From Phytohabitans aurantiacus (GTDB lineage Bacteria; Actinomycetota; Actinomycetes; Mycobacteriales; Micromonosporaceae): a DNA stretch of 64,000 nt. Both the position numbers and the translations under genes were made by a program. Positions 36,213-44,289 of this stretch are shown here, piece by piece. The stretch covers positions 620,001-684,000 of the forward strand of contig NZ_BSDI01000007.1 in NCBI RefSeq assembly GCF_027923225.1. Direction: 5' to 3'. Within the stretch, counting starts at the first letter, position 1. Every line of letters begins with the position of its first letter. The notes under the pieces were generated by a model. The model saw only the letters and a list, made by a program, of their open reading frames with translations. It did not search any database and was not told the DNA's origin.

Positions 36213-37642
36213 GACCCAACGTCGTCGTCTTCGTACCCGACCAGTTGCGGGCCGACGCGGTCGGTGCCTTCGGCAACACGGTCGTGTCCACACCGCACAT
36301 CGACGCCCTCGCCGCCCGGGGTGCCCGCTTCGACAACGCGTACGCCCAGCACCCGGTCTGCTCCCCCAGCCGGGCGTCGTTTCTGACCGGCTGGTACCCC
36401 CACGTGCGTGGGCACCGGTCGCTCACGTACCTCCTCGAAGCCGGGGAGCCCAACTTCCTCAAGACGTTCAAGGACAACGGATATCACGTCGCGTGGGTCG
36501 GCGAGCGCGGCGACACGTTCGCGCCGGGCGCCACCGAGCGGAGCGTGCACGAGTACGGGTTCTCGGTACAGCCATCGGGGATGAAGTGGGCGAAGGACAT
36601 CGCGTACCGCGACGAGACGGCGGCCCGGCTGTTCCTCGTCGGTAAGGTCGACTCCTCGCTCGACTTCGACGAGGCCGCGGTTCAGACCGCCGAACGGTGG
36701 CTCGCCGCCCGGCCACCACAGCCGTGGGTACTGTTCGTGCCGCTGCTCGCCCCGCACGTACCGTTCCGGTCCCAGGAGCCGTGGCATTCCCTGTACGACC
36801 CGGCCGCGATGCCCGATCCCGCGCCCATCCCTTCCTCTTCTGAACCGGCCTTTCACCAAGCGATCCGGGAGGCGTACGGGATCCAAGATGTCACCGCGGA
36901 GACCTGGCGGGAGATCACGGCGATCTACTACGCGATGGTCAGCCGGATGGACCACCACCTGGGCCGGGTACTCGCCGCCGTCGACGCGATCGGCGCGGCG
37001 GATGACACGGTCACCGCGTTCTTCGCCGACCACGGCGAATATCTCGGCGACTACGGGCTCGTCGAGAAGTGGCCCACCTCCATGACCGGCAACATCCTGC
37101 GAAACCCGCTCATCCTCGCCGGCCCCGGGATACCCGAAGGCGGCGTCGACGGTGGCATGGTCGAGCTGATCGACGTGTTTCCGACCCTGCTGGAGCTGGC
37201 CGGCGTACCCGACGACACCCACCGCCACTACGGCCGCAGCCTCGTGCCACGGCTGCGGGGCGAAGTCGACGAACACCGGGCGTTCGCCTTCAGCGAGGGC
37301 GGCTTCACGATCGAGGAGGAGCCGCAGTACGAGCACGCGCCGTTCCCGTACGACGCGAAGACCGACCTTCAGCACGCGCGGCCGTCGCTGGTGGGTAAGG
37401 CGGTCGCGGTCCGCGACCGGCGCTGGACGTACGTACACCGGCTCTACGACCCGCCGGAGCTCTACGACCGCGAAGCCGACCCGAGTGAACTGGTCAACCT
37501 CGCCGGCCGCCCCGAGCTGGCCGACACCGAACGCCGCTTCCGCGACGAGGTCCTGCGCTGGCTCCTGGCAACCACCGACGCGTTCCCCTACACCCGCGAC
37601 CCCCGCCGCCCGGACGTAGCCCTCCCCCACCCGTCCCCATGA
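36209..37642 (+). CDS. Type I sulfatase 3
   Basis: This 477-residue sulfatase has N-terminal metal ligands in VFVPDQLRADA, modification site Cys51 in CSPSRASFLTG (canonical CxPSR), and ADHGEYLGDYGLVEK for the second metal region. LFVPLLAPHVPF is typical of heparan/choline-type sulfatase families. It is coupled by 4-base overlaps to sulfatase 2 and to the formylglycine-generating enzyme gene. It has no signal peptide, so cytosolic action is expected. Confidence 0.95.
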   Translation: MRPNVVVFVPDQLRADAVGAFGNTVVSTPHIDALAARGARFDNAYAQHPVCSPSRASFLTGWYPHVRGHRSLTYLLEAGEPNFLKTFKDNGYHVAWVGERGDTFAPGATERSVHEYGFSVQPSGMKWAKDIAYRDETAARLFLVGKVDSSLDFDEAAVQTAERWLAARPPQPWVLFVPLLAPHVPFRSQEPWHSLYDPAAMPDPAPIPSSSEPAFHQAIREAYGIQDVTAETWREITAIYYAMVSRMDHHLGRVLAAVDAIGAADDTVTAFFADHGEYLGDYGLVEKWPTSMTGNILRNPLILAGPGIPEGGVDGGMVELIDVFPTLLELAGVPDDTHRHYGRSLVPRLRGEVDEHRAFAFSEGGFTIEEEPQYEHAPFPYDAKTDLQHARPSLVGKAVAVRDRRWTYVHRLYDPPELYDREADPSELVNLAGRPELADTERRFRDEVLRWLLATTDAFPYTRDPRRPDVALPHPSP

Positions 37643-38577
37643 GCGAGCACCGATGCTGTGCCCCGGCGCGGGGTGAGCCGGCGGCGCCGCACGGCGCGGC
37701 GCCGGTCGCCACTCCCGGTGCCAGGCCGGACCCTGACCTGGTATCGCTCGACGGCGGCACGTTCCTCATGGGCACCACCGACGCCGACCGCAACCGTTCC
37801 GACGGCGAGACGCCCGTGCGCCAGGTGACCCTCTCGCCGTTCCGGATCGCGCGCCGGGCGGTCACCAACACCGAGTTCGCCGCGTTCGTCGCGGACACCG
37901 GCCACCTCACGGGCGCCGAACGGTACGGCTGGTCGTTCGTCTTCGACGGCCTGCTGCCCGACGACGTGCGCCGCACCGCGCGGCGCCCGCGGTCCGCGCC
38001 CTGGTGGTGCGGCGTGGAGGGCGCCACCTGGCGACGGCCCGAGGGCGGCGCCAGCTCCATCGACGAGCGCATGGACCACCCCGTCATCCACGTCGACCAC
38101 GGCGACGCGCTGGCGTACTGCGCGTGGGCGGGGCTGCGGCTGCCGACCGAGGCCGAATGGGAGTACGCCGCGCGTGGCGGCCTGGTGCAGGCACGCTACC
38201 CGTGGGGCGACGACCTGACCCCGGACGGCGTGCAGCGATGCAACATCTGGCAGGGCCGTTTTCCCACACTCAACACGATGGACGACGGCTACCTGGGCAC
38301 CGCGCCAGCGGACAGCTTCGCGCCCAACGGATACGGGCTGCACAACATGGCCGGCAACGTCTGGGAATGGTGCGCCGACTGGTGGACCACCGCACACGAC
38401 GCGTCACCGTCCACCGACCCGACCGGTCCAGCCACCGGGACGGCACGCGTGATGCGTGGCGGCTCCTACCTGTGCCACGACTCCTACTGCAACCGGTACC
38501 GCGTGGCCGCCCGCACCAGCAACGACCCGGGCAGCTCCGCCGGCAACCTGGGCTTCCGGTGCGCCGCCACCCCTTGA
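37639..38577 (+). CDS. Formylglycine-generating enzyme (sulfatase-modifying factor)
   Basis: This 312-residue enzyme oxidises the active-site Cys of type I sulfatases to formylglycine, using copper and oxygen. The FGE fold is shown by VSLDGGTFLMGTTD, RLPTEAEWEYAARGG, YPWGDDLTPDG, NMAGNVWEWCADWW and the C-terminal MRGGSYLCHDSYCNRY. The two copper-binding catalytic cysteines are Cys279 and Cys284. It closes the operon of three sulfatases, which are its obvious substrates, and overlaps the last one by 4 bases. Its presence makes the locus self-sufficient for sulfatase maturation. Confidence 0.96.
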   Translation: MSEHRCCAPARGEPAAPHGAAPVATPGARPDPDLVSLDGGTFLMGTTDADRNRSDGETPVRQVTLSPFRIARRAVTNTEFAAFVADTGHLTGAERYGWSFVFDGLLPDDVRRTARRPRSAPWWCGVEGATWRRPEGGASSIDERMDHPVIHVDHGDALAYCAWAGLRLPTEAEWEYAARGGLVQARYPWGDDLTPDGVQRCNIWQGRFPTLNTMDDGYLGTAPADSFAPNGYGLHNMAGNVWEWCADWWTTAHDASPSTDPTGPATGTARVMRGGSYLCHDSYCNRYRVAARTSNDPGSSAGNLGFRCAATP

Positions 38578-38690
38578 CAGCGCCGCCTGTCCTGCCGTTT
38601 CAGCGTGTTTTCAGATCGAGAATTTCTCACATTGATCGAACACCTTAACGTCCACTATGGATAAATCAAACACATGCACAAGGGTAGATA

Positions 38691-38722
38691 GATGCCCTGG
38701 ATATGTTGTGTAGCAGGGCATC
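38691..38722. repeat. Inverted repeat with 9-base perfect arms
   Basis: GATGCCCTG at 38691-38699 is matched by CAGGGCATC at 38714-38722 around a 14-base AT-rich loop. It lies about 110 bases after the stop of the FGE gene and 220 bases before the next gene. It may be an operator for a pathway regulator or a weak terminator of the sulfatase operon; no T-run follows. Confidence 0.5.
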
Positions 38723-38892
38723 CAGGGACACATCGACCATTGCAAGATCGCGGGTTGCCGCACGCATTGATGGCTGTTATCTTCCTCGCAAGCCACGGGG
38801 GAACGGCGACTTGACGCAGTGCAGCGCCCGTCGCCGTCCTCGTCCCGGGTGTCGAGGAGGATCCTGTCTTCATGTTCTACAATAGACAGACT

Positions 38893-38904
38893 GAGAGCGC
38901 TCTC
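38893..38904. promoter_or_regulatory. LacI-family-like operator palindrome
   Basis: The perfect palindrome GAGAGCGCTCTC lies 35 bases ahead of the isomerase start, with TGAGAGCGCTCTCT matching most of the LacI-family consensus known from actinomycete sugar regulators such as CebR (TGGGAGCGCTCCCA). This suggests sugar-responsive control of the biosynthetic operon. No LacI-type gene is in the window. Confidence 0.5.
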
Positions 38905-38939
38905 TCGGTCCAATTCGGACTCCGCCCGAGCGCGCCCCG

Positions 38940-39539
38940 ATGAGCACGCCCACCGGGGCCGAGACCGTGGTCAAGCAGTACGTCGACGATCTCACCTTGG
39001 CTCTCGCCCAGCTCGAGACCGGCGCGATGACCGACGTGCTGGAGACGCTGGTCCTGGCGCTGCGCGCCGGCGACCGGGTCTTCGTGGCCGGCAACGGCGG
39101 CAGCAGCACCGCGGCCATCCACATCGCCAGCGACCTGACCGCGGCCTCCGACCGGCTCAGCAGCGCACCGCAGGCAGTCGCGCTGACGGAAAACATCGCG
39201 CGGGTCACGGCCATCGCCAACGACTTCTCGTACGACGAGATCTTCTCGCGCCAACTCGTCGGCTGGGGCAGGCCGCGCGACGTGGTGCTGCTGTTGAGCG
39301 TCAGCGGCCACTCGACCAACCTGGTGCGGGCGGCCAACACCGGTCGTGAGCTGGGCATGACCGTGCTGGCGGCGCTCGGCAACGCCGGCGAGATCGCGCG
39401 GCTCGCTGACCGGTCGGTCATCTTCGGCCAGGCCGACTACGGCCTCACCGAGGATCTGCACGTGGCTCTCGGCCACATGGCGGTGCGGGTGCTGCGCGGC
39501 GGCGACGCCTGCCGATACACGGATGGGCGAACCCGGTGA
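38940..39539 (+). CDS. SIS-domain sugar-phosphate isomerase (GmhA-like)
   Basis: This 199-residue protein is a single SIS domain of the sedoheptulose-7-phosphate isomerase type. The phosphate-binding loop is AGNGGSSTAAIHIASDL, and the second SIS element is LLLSVSGHSTNLVRAANT; ALTENIARVTAIANDFSYDEIF is typical of GmhA proteins. It would make a heptose 7-phosphate, but no heptose kinase is in the window, so an alternative aldose/ketose phosphate is possible. It is the first gene of the biosynthetic operon. The ribosome site is weak. Its stop overlaps the methyltransferase start by 4 bases. Confidence 0.88.
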   Translation: MSTPTGAETVVKQYVDDLTLALAQLETGAMTDVLETLVLALRAGDRVFVAGNGGSSTAAIHIASDLTAASDRLSSAPQAVALTENIARVTAIANDFSYDEIFSRQLVGWGRPRDVVLLLSVSGHSTNLVRAANTGRELGMTVLAALGNAGEIARLADRSVIFGQADYGLTEDLHVALGHMAVRVLRGGDACRYTDGRTR

Positions 39540-40576
39540 ATCGCAAGGGTTCCAGGATCTTCCTCACGATCCGGTACCTCATCGGGCTTTTCGGACTGAC
39601 CCTCACGCGCACCTCGCCGAAGCTCACCAGCTACCGGATCCACTCCGGCAAGGGTCGCCACGACGATTCGCGGCCGCTACCGCCGGGCATGGCCGCCGTG
39701 CTCGACGATCGCCACCCCGACCTCGTGGCGCTGCGCGGGCGATACAGCCAGCTCGCCTCGCCGTTCAAGGCCGGCAGCTTCTGGCGGCGCAGCCGCCGCC
39801 TGCGTGACCTGAACCTCGCGTACTTCCGCGGTGACAACGCGTACGTCTGGCAGCTACGCCAGCTCGGCGAGAACGCGCGCCTGAAGTTCTTCCTGTTCGC
39901 CCGCTACGTCAGCGCGCTCGACACCCACAAGCTCCTGGAGCGCACGGGCGAAGACGGCGCCTTCGGCTGCTGGGCGTTCGACTTCCAGACCATGCCGACC
40001 GCCAGCCGAGACCTGCTCGACTCCGTCAACGAGATGTACTTCCTGGACCGGCACTGGGGGCTGCTGTCCAAGATGGACTTCACCGTCGTCGACATCGGCG
40101 CCGGCTACGGCCGCCTCGCGCACCGCATGGTGGAGAGCGTTCCCGACCTGAAGCGGTACCTGTGCGTCGACGCGATCCCGGAGTCGACGTTCCTCAGCGA
40201 GCAGTACCTCAGGTACCGCAAGGTGGACCACAAGGCGACCGTGCTGCGGCTCGACGAGGTGGCCGACCGGCTGCCGGCGGAGCGTCCTGACCTGGCGGTC
40301 AACATCCACAGCTTCTCCGAGATGCCGATCGCCGTCATCGAGGCCTGGATCGAGCTGCTGGCGCGCTCCGGCGTGCCCACCCTCATGATCGTGCCCAACG
40401 AGGGCGACCAGCTGCTCAGCCTGGAAGACGACTACGTGCGGCTGGACTTCGGGCCGGTGCTGGAGCGCCACGGATACGTGCTCGCCGCGCGCGAGCCGAC
40501 CATCACCGACCCGGACGTGCGCGACCTGGTCGGGATCGGCGACTGGTTCATGCTCTACCGCCGAGCCGCACCATGA
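39536..40576 (+). CDS. Putative sugar O-methyltransferase
   Basis: This 346-residue protein is of the putative sugar O-methyltransferase family. The SAM-binding motif I is VVDIGAGYGRLAHRM (about residues 183-197), followed by an acidic residue in YLCVDAIPEST that would bind the ribose. The roughly 170-residue N-terminal extension (YRIHSGKGRHDD, FKAGSFWRRSRRLRDLNLAYFRGDN) is characteristic of this family. It presumably methylates the sugar attached by the glycosyltransferase in the same operon. GTG 39536 overlaps the isomerase stop. Confidence 0.8.
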   Translation: MNRKGSRIFLTIRYLIGLFGLTLTRTSPKLTSYRIHSGKGRHDDSRPLPPGMAAVLDDRHPDLVALRGRYSQLASPFKAGSFWRRSRRLRDLNLAYFRGDNAYVWQLRQLGENARLKFFLFARYVSALDTHKLLERTGEDGAFGCWAFDFQTMPTASRDLLDSVNEMYFLDRHWGLLSKMDFTVVDIGAGYGRLAHRMVESVPDLKRYLCVDAIPESTFLSEQYLRYRKVDHKATVLRLDEVADRLPAERPDLAVNIHSFSEMPIAVIEAWIELLARSGVPTLMIVPNEGDQLLSLEDDYVRLDFGPVLERHGYVLAAREPTITDPDVRDLVGIGDWFMLYRRAAP

Positions 40577-42258
40577 ACGAGCTGACCTGGGGGCAGCGGT
40601 TCGTCTGGGACATCCTGCAGTCACTGGCCCCGGCCAACCACTACATCAGCCTCCGGTTCCGGGTGCACGTGCCGACCGGCGCCACGCTCGACGGCGTACG
40701 CGATGCCCTGCACACCCTGGTGCGGCGGCACGAGTCACTGCGTACCCGATTCACCGTCGGCGCGGACGGCGAGCCACGGCAGCGGGCCGATCCCGCGGAC
40801 GCCGTGCCCATGGAGGTCCACGAGACCGAGCCTGGCGGCGTACGCCGGCTCGCCGAGCAGGAGGAGGAACGGCTCTGGCGAGAGCCGTTCCGCCACGACA
40901 CCGAGTGGCCACTGCGGGTGAGCGTCGTCGTCGCCGGCGGCCGTCCCCGGCAGGTGGTGTTCGTGTTCTCGCATCTCGCCGTCGACGCCTGGGGATGCGT
41001 GGTGCTGCGCAAGGAATTCCTCGACCTGCTGCGCGACGGCGACGCCGGGCATACGCAGGTCGGTTGGCAGGAGCAGGCCGGCTGGCAGCCGCGCGACCGG
41101 GCCGCGTTCGAGGCGTCGGTCGAGGGGCGCAACGCCAGCGACCTGTCCCTCGCGCACTGGCGCCGGGTGCTGGAGACCGCGCCGCAGACCGCCTTCCCCG
41201 CCCTGCCCGAGGCCGGCGAGACCCCGCTGTTTCCCGGCGTCGGCGTTCACTCGGTGGCGCTGGCGGCGGCCGCGCAGGCACTGGCCACACGGCACCGCGT
41301 CGGGCCGGCCGCAGTCCTGCTGGCCGCGCTGTCGACGGTCGTGGGCATCAGGACCGGCACGGAGGCCGTGCCCGTGTTGCTCGCGACCGGCAACCGGTTC
41401 ACGCCGGTCGACGCCGCGTCGGTGGGCACGTTCTATCAGGCGGCGCCGGCGCTGATACGGCTCGACGCCGGGTCGCTGGCCGGCACCATCCGCAACGCGC
41501 ACAAGGCGTCGACGGTGGCCTACCTGCGCGGCCAGAGCGACCCCCGCGACGTGGCGCGGCTGCTGGCCTCGGTGAAGCATCGGCGAGGCGTCGATTTCGA
41601 GCTTCAGACCACGGTCAATGTGGTGCCCGAGCCGGGCAGCGTGCGGATGCCGCCGGCCGTTCACGACGTCGCCGCGCTGCGCGAGATGACCGCGTCGACG
41701 CTCGTGTCCGATCTGGAGGGCCGCGACAACGAACGGCTGAAGCTGTACGTGCACGTCAAGGCCCTGCGCTCGCGCGCCGTCATCGAGTTGTTCTGCGACA
41801 GCCGCTACCTGACCGCCTCCGGAGCGCGGAAGGTGCTGGCCGGGCTGGAGCTGGTGCTGATCGAGATGCTCGACAGCGGCGACCTGACCCTCGAACGCGT
41901 CGCCGACCTGGTCGGGATCGCGCCGCTCGGCCGGTCCCCCGGTTGGGCTCACGTCGACAACTGCTGGGTCGACGTCGAGGCGGTGCGCGCACTCGTCGCC
42001 GGCCTGCCAGACGTCGTCGCTTCCGGGGTGTTCGTGGAGGCGCCGGCCCAGCTGGTCGCGTACGTCGTGGCGGCCGGTCCCAGTACGCCCGAGGGGCTGC
42101 ACACCGCTGTGACGGGCCGGCTCGACGGGCACCTGAGCATGGCGCCGCACCGGTACGTCGTGTGCGGCGCGGCGCCCGCCCGGCCGGAGCTCCACGACGA
42201 GTGGCTGCGGCAACCGGTGCTCGCGCAGGGCAGTGGTCGAGCCGGCGAGGGAGGCTAG
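40573..42258 (+). CDS. Stand-alone condensation-domain protein
   Basis: This is a 561-residue protein with one NRPS condensation domain (about residues 1-430) and a C-terminal region of about 110 residues that looks like a degenerate carrier or adenylation tail (VASGVFVEAPAQLVAYVVA resembles the end of an A domain). The active site reads FSHLAVDAWG in place of HHxxxDG: the second, catalytic His is kept and the first is Ser. Other C-domain cores are RRHESLRTRF and the TGNRFTPVDAASVGTFYQ region. It could join an acyl or sugar-linked unit to the peptide. ATG 40573 overlaps the methyltransferase stop. Confidence 0.85.
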   Translation: MNELTWGQRFVWDILQSLAPANHYISLRFRVHVPTGATLDGVRDALHTLVRRHESLRTRFTVGADGEPRQRADPADAVPMEVHETEPGGVRRLAEQEEERLWREPFRHDTEWPLRVSVVVAGGRPRQVVFVFSHLAVDAWGCVVLRKEFLDLLRDGDAGHTQVGWQEQAGWQPRDRAAFEASVEGRNASDLSLAHWRRVLETAPQTAFPALPEAGETPLFPGVGVHSVALAAAAQALATRHRVGPAAVLLAALSTVVGIRTGTEAVPVLLATGNRFTPVDAASVGTFYQAAPALIRLDAGSLAGTIRNAHKASTVAYLRGQSDPRDVARLLASVKHRRGVDFELQTTVNVVPEPGSVRMPPAVHDVAALREMTASTLVSDLEGRDNERLKLYVHVKALRSRAVIELFCDSRYLTASGARKVLAGLELVLIEMLDSGDLTLERVADLVGIAPLGRSPGWAHVDNCWVDVEAVRALVAGLPDVVASGVFVEAPAQLVAYVVAAGPSTPEGLHTAVTGRLDGHLSMAPHRYVVCGAAPARPELHDEWLRQPVLAQGSGRAGEGG

Positions 42259-42259
42259 C

Positions 42260-43564
42260 GTGCTGTCGGTCATCATGCCCACGTACAACCAGGCCAGGTG
42301 CCTGGAGCTGACTCTCGGGTCACTCGCACGCCAGACCGCCGGCCGCGACCAGTTCGAGGTGGTCGTGGTCGACGACGCATCCACACAGGACATCCGCGCG
42401 GTGGTGGACCGGTTCGAGCCGGAGCTGCGGCTGCGATACGTGCGGCACGACACCAACCGGGGCCGGTCGGCGGCGCGGAACTTCGGAGTGGCCCAGTCCC
42501 GGGCCGACTGGCTGCTGCTCATGGACGCCGACTCCTACGCCGCACCGGACCTCGTCGAGCGGCACCTGCGGCGCCCCGGCGACACCCGTCCCGCGGTCGT
42601 GTACGGCCGGCGCGTCGAGCCCAGCTGGGGCACCTTCTCGGCGCTGCTGGAGGCGATGCCCGACGAGGCTGACCTGCTGCCGATGGAGGGCGACCACCGC
42701 GACCGGCCCCTGCGGGATGGCGACGCCGGCTTCGACGTGTACCGGCGCACCGCGTGGATGTTCGGCTTCACGCACAACCTCTCGCTCCCCCGCGACCTCT
42801 ACCTGCGCATCGGCGGGTTCGACGAGTCGTTCGTCCAATGGGGATACGAGGACACCGACTTCACCTACCGGATCTACCGGCACTTCGGGCGTGACAACAG
42901 CCGCTTCCGGTACGACCCCGACGCCGTCTGCTACCACACGCCACACTTCCGCGACTGGTACACGGAGTGGGAGAACACCAAGCCGGTCCTGCCCTACCTG
43001 GTCCGCAAGTACCGGCACTACGACATCGAGTTCTTCACGCATCCGTCCGGCGACCACCGCCGGGTCGCCCGCACCCTGCCGTTCTACGAGGACTGCCGGG
43101 AGTTCATCCGCGACCACCCGGCCCGGGTCGCCGGCGACGCCGTCCGCAAGGCCGTCGCCCTGCCGGACTCGGCGAGCAGCCTCTGGATCGGGTTCGACGT
43201 CGACTCGGTGATGTCGACCGGCCGGGCGACAAGCATCGACCACGCGCTGCCGTTCGGGCCGGACAACCCGCACCTGTTCGGTGTCCGCACCCCGTACCCG
43301 GACGGCTCGTTCGACTACGCCGTGCACATCGACCTGTGGCGCATGCTCACGCCGATCGACCTGTCCGCGCTCATCATCGACAGCCTCCGGGTGGCCGGCG
43401 TAGCGGTGCTCGTGCTGTCGAAGGGCCTGCGCCGGGATCCCGCCGACGGCATCGGGATGATCGACGACCTGGAGTACCTGCTGTCCATCGTCGAGCCCCG
43501 GTACGACGCCCGCATCTCCTATGAGGACGACGAGATGGCCGTCGTCAGGCTGGGGCGGCGGTGA
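42260..43564 (+). CDS. Family 2 glycosyltransferase
   Basis: This protein of about 434 residues has the GT-A fold of family GT2: SVIMPTYNQARCLELTL at the N-terminus, EVVVVDDASTQD, NRGRSAARNFG, and the metal-binding DADSY. GGFDESFVQWGYEDTDFTYRI is the acceptor/ED motif. The C-terminal 150 residues are extra and unassigned. GTG 42260 is preferred because AGGGAGG lies 5 bases upstream and the preceding stop ends at 42258; a GTG at 42233 in the same frame is possible. It probably glycosylates the peptide product. The HAD gene overlaps its end by 4 bases. Confidence 0.88.
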   Translation: MLSVIMPTYNQARCLELTLGSLARQTAGRDQFEVVVVDDASTQDIRAVVDRFEPELRLRYVRHDTNRGRSAARNFGVAQSRADWLLLMDADSYAAPDLVERHLRRPGDTRPAVVYGRRVEPSWGTFSALLEAMPDEADLLPMEGDHRDRPLRDGDAGFDVYRRTAWMFGFTHNLSLPRDLYLRIGGFDESFVQWGYEDTDFTYRIYRHFGRDNSRFRYDPDAVCYHTPHFRDWYTEWENTKPVLPYLVRKYRHYDIEFFTHPSGDHRRVARTLPFYEDCREFIRDHPARVAGDAVRKAVALPDSASSLWIGFDVDSVMSTGRATSIDHALPFGPDNPHLFGVRTPYPDGSFDYAVHIDLWRMLTPIDLSALIIDSLRVAGVAVLVLSKGLRRDPADGIGMIDDLEYLLSIVEPRYDARISYEDDEMAVVRLGRR

Positions 43565-44289
43565 CCGGCGGGCAGATCCTCGCCGTCGCGTTCGATCTCG
43601 ACGGCACGCTGGTGGACCTGGAACGGTTCCACCACGACTCCCTGCTGCGGGCCGCCCGGGAGGTCGGGATCGAGCTGACCTGGGAGCAGGCGAGGCGGAG
43701 CGTGCCCAACTTCATCGGCGGCCCCGACGCCGTGGTGGCGGCCGGGATCGCGGCGCTGTCTCCGGCCGGTGCCGCGCCGGCCGAGATACTCGCGGCGAAG
43801 CAGCGCTACTTCACGACCGCGATCGGCGCCGTGAGCCAGATCGTGCCGCGAGACGGGGTCGGCGAGATACTCGACCAGCTCGGCCGCCAGGGCCTACCAG
43901 TAGCCGTGGGCACCGTCACCGAGCGCGAGATCGCGGTGGGCATCCTGGATCGGGCGGGACTGCTGCCGATGTTCGGCGAGGACCGCGTGGTGACGCTGGA
44001 AGACGTCCCGCGGCCGAAGCCGGCGCCCGACATCTATCTGGAGACGGCTCGACGGCTCGACGTGGAGCCCGTCGCCCAGCTGGTCTTCGAAGACTCGCTC
44101 ACCGGCATGGCGGCCGCGCGGTCGGCCGGCAGCCCGTTCGTCGCCATGCCCACCGTGCGCGCCCCGGACTACCTGGCATCGGTCGGCGCGGCCGGCGCCT
44201 CGGCGGTATTTCGCGACTGGCGCGACCCCGGCCTGCTGTCATTGCTCGCACACCTGCTGGCCACACCGGGACGTGTCTACTATGGATGA
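43561..44289 (+). CDS. HAD-superfamily phosphatase
   Basis: This 242-residue enzyme has HAD motif I FDLDGTLVD with the nucleophilic Asp near residue 11, motif II GTVTER, motif III Lys in RPKPAPDIY and motif IV FEDSLTGMAAARSAG. The helical cap between motifs I and II is of the phosphoglycolate phosphatase/beta-phosphoglucomutase type. In this operon it could dephosphorylate the sugar phosphate made by the SIS isomerase. GTG 43561 overlaps the glycosyltransferase stop, and its own end overlaps the NRPS start by 17 bases. Confidence 0.92.
   Translation: MTGGQILAVAFDLDGTLVDLERFHHDSLLRAAREVGIELTWEQARRSVPNFIGGPDAVVAAGIAALSPAGAAPAEILAAKQRYFTTAIGAVSQIVPRDGVGEILDQLGRQGLPVAVGTVTEREIAVGILDRAGLLPMFGEDRVVTLEDVPRPKPAPDIYLETARRLDVEPVAQLVFEDSLTGMAAARSAGSPFVAMPTVRAPDYLASVGAAGASAVFRDWRDPGLLSLLAHLLATPGRVYYG

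Larger units (their letters stand above)
38578..38939. other. AT-rich non-coding region upstream of the biosynthetic operon
   Basis: These 362 bases hold no convincing gene. The first 300 are clearly more AT-rich than anything around them, with stretches such as GAGAATTTCTCACATTGATC. The region separates the sulfatase operon from the biosynthetic operon and should contain the promoter of the latter. It includes a hairpin at 38691-38722 and a palindrome at 38893-38904. Short open frames on both strands here have no ribosome site or recognisable protein. Confidence 0.7.

Noticed and set aside
38574..38579. TTGACA as a -35 promoter element
   Set aside because: It overlaps the stop codon of the FGE gene, and no suitable -10 lies 16-18 bases downstream.
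38703..38885. Short plus-strand frame (60 codons) in the same gap
   Set aside because: Cys/Arg-rich with no ribosome site. It resembles translated non-coding DNA.
38611..38913. 100-codon minus-strand frame in the AT-rich gap
   Set aside because: No ribosome site, no recognisable protein, and it covers the predicted operator and promoter of the next operon.
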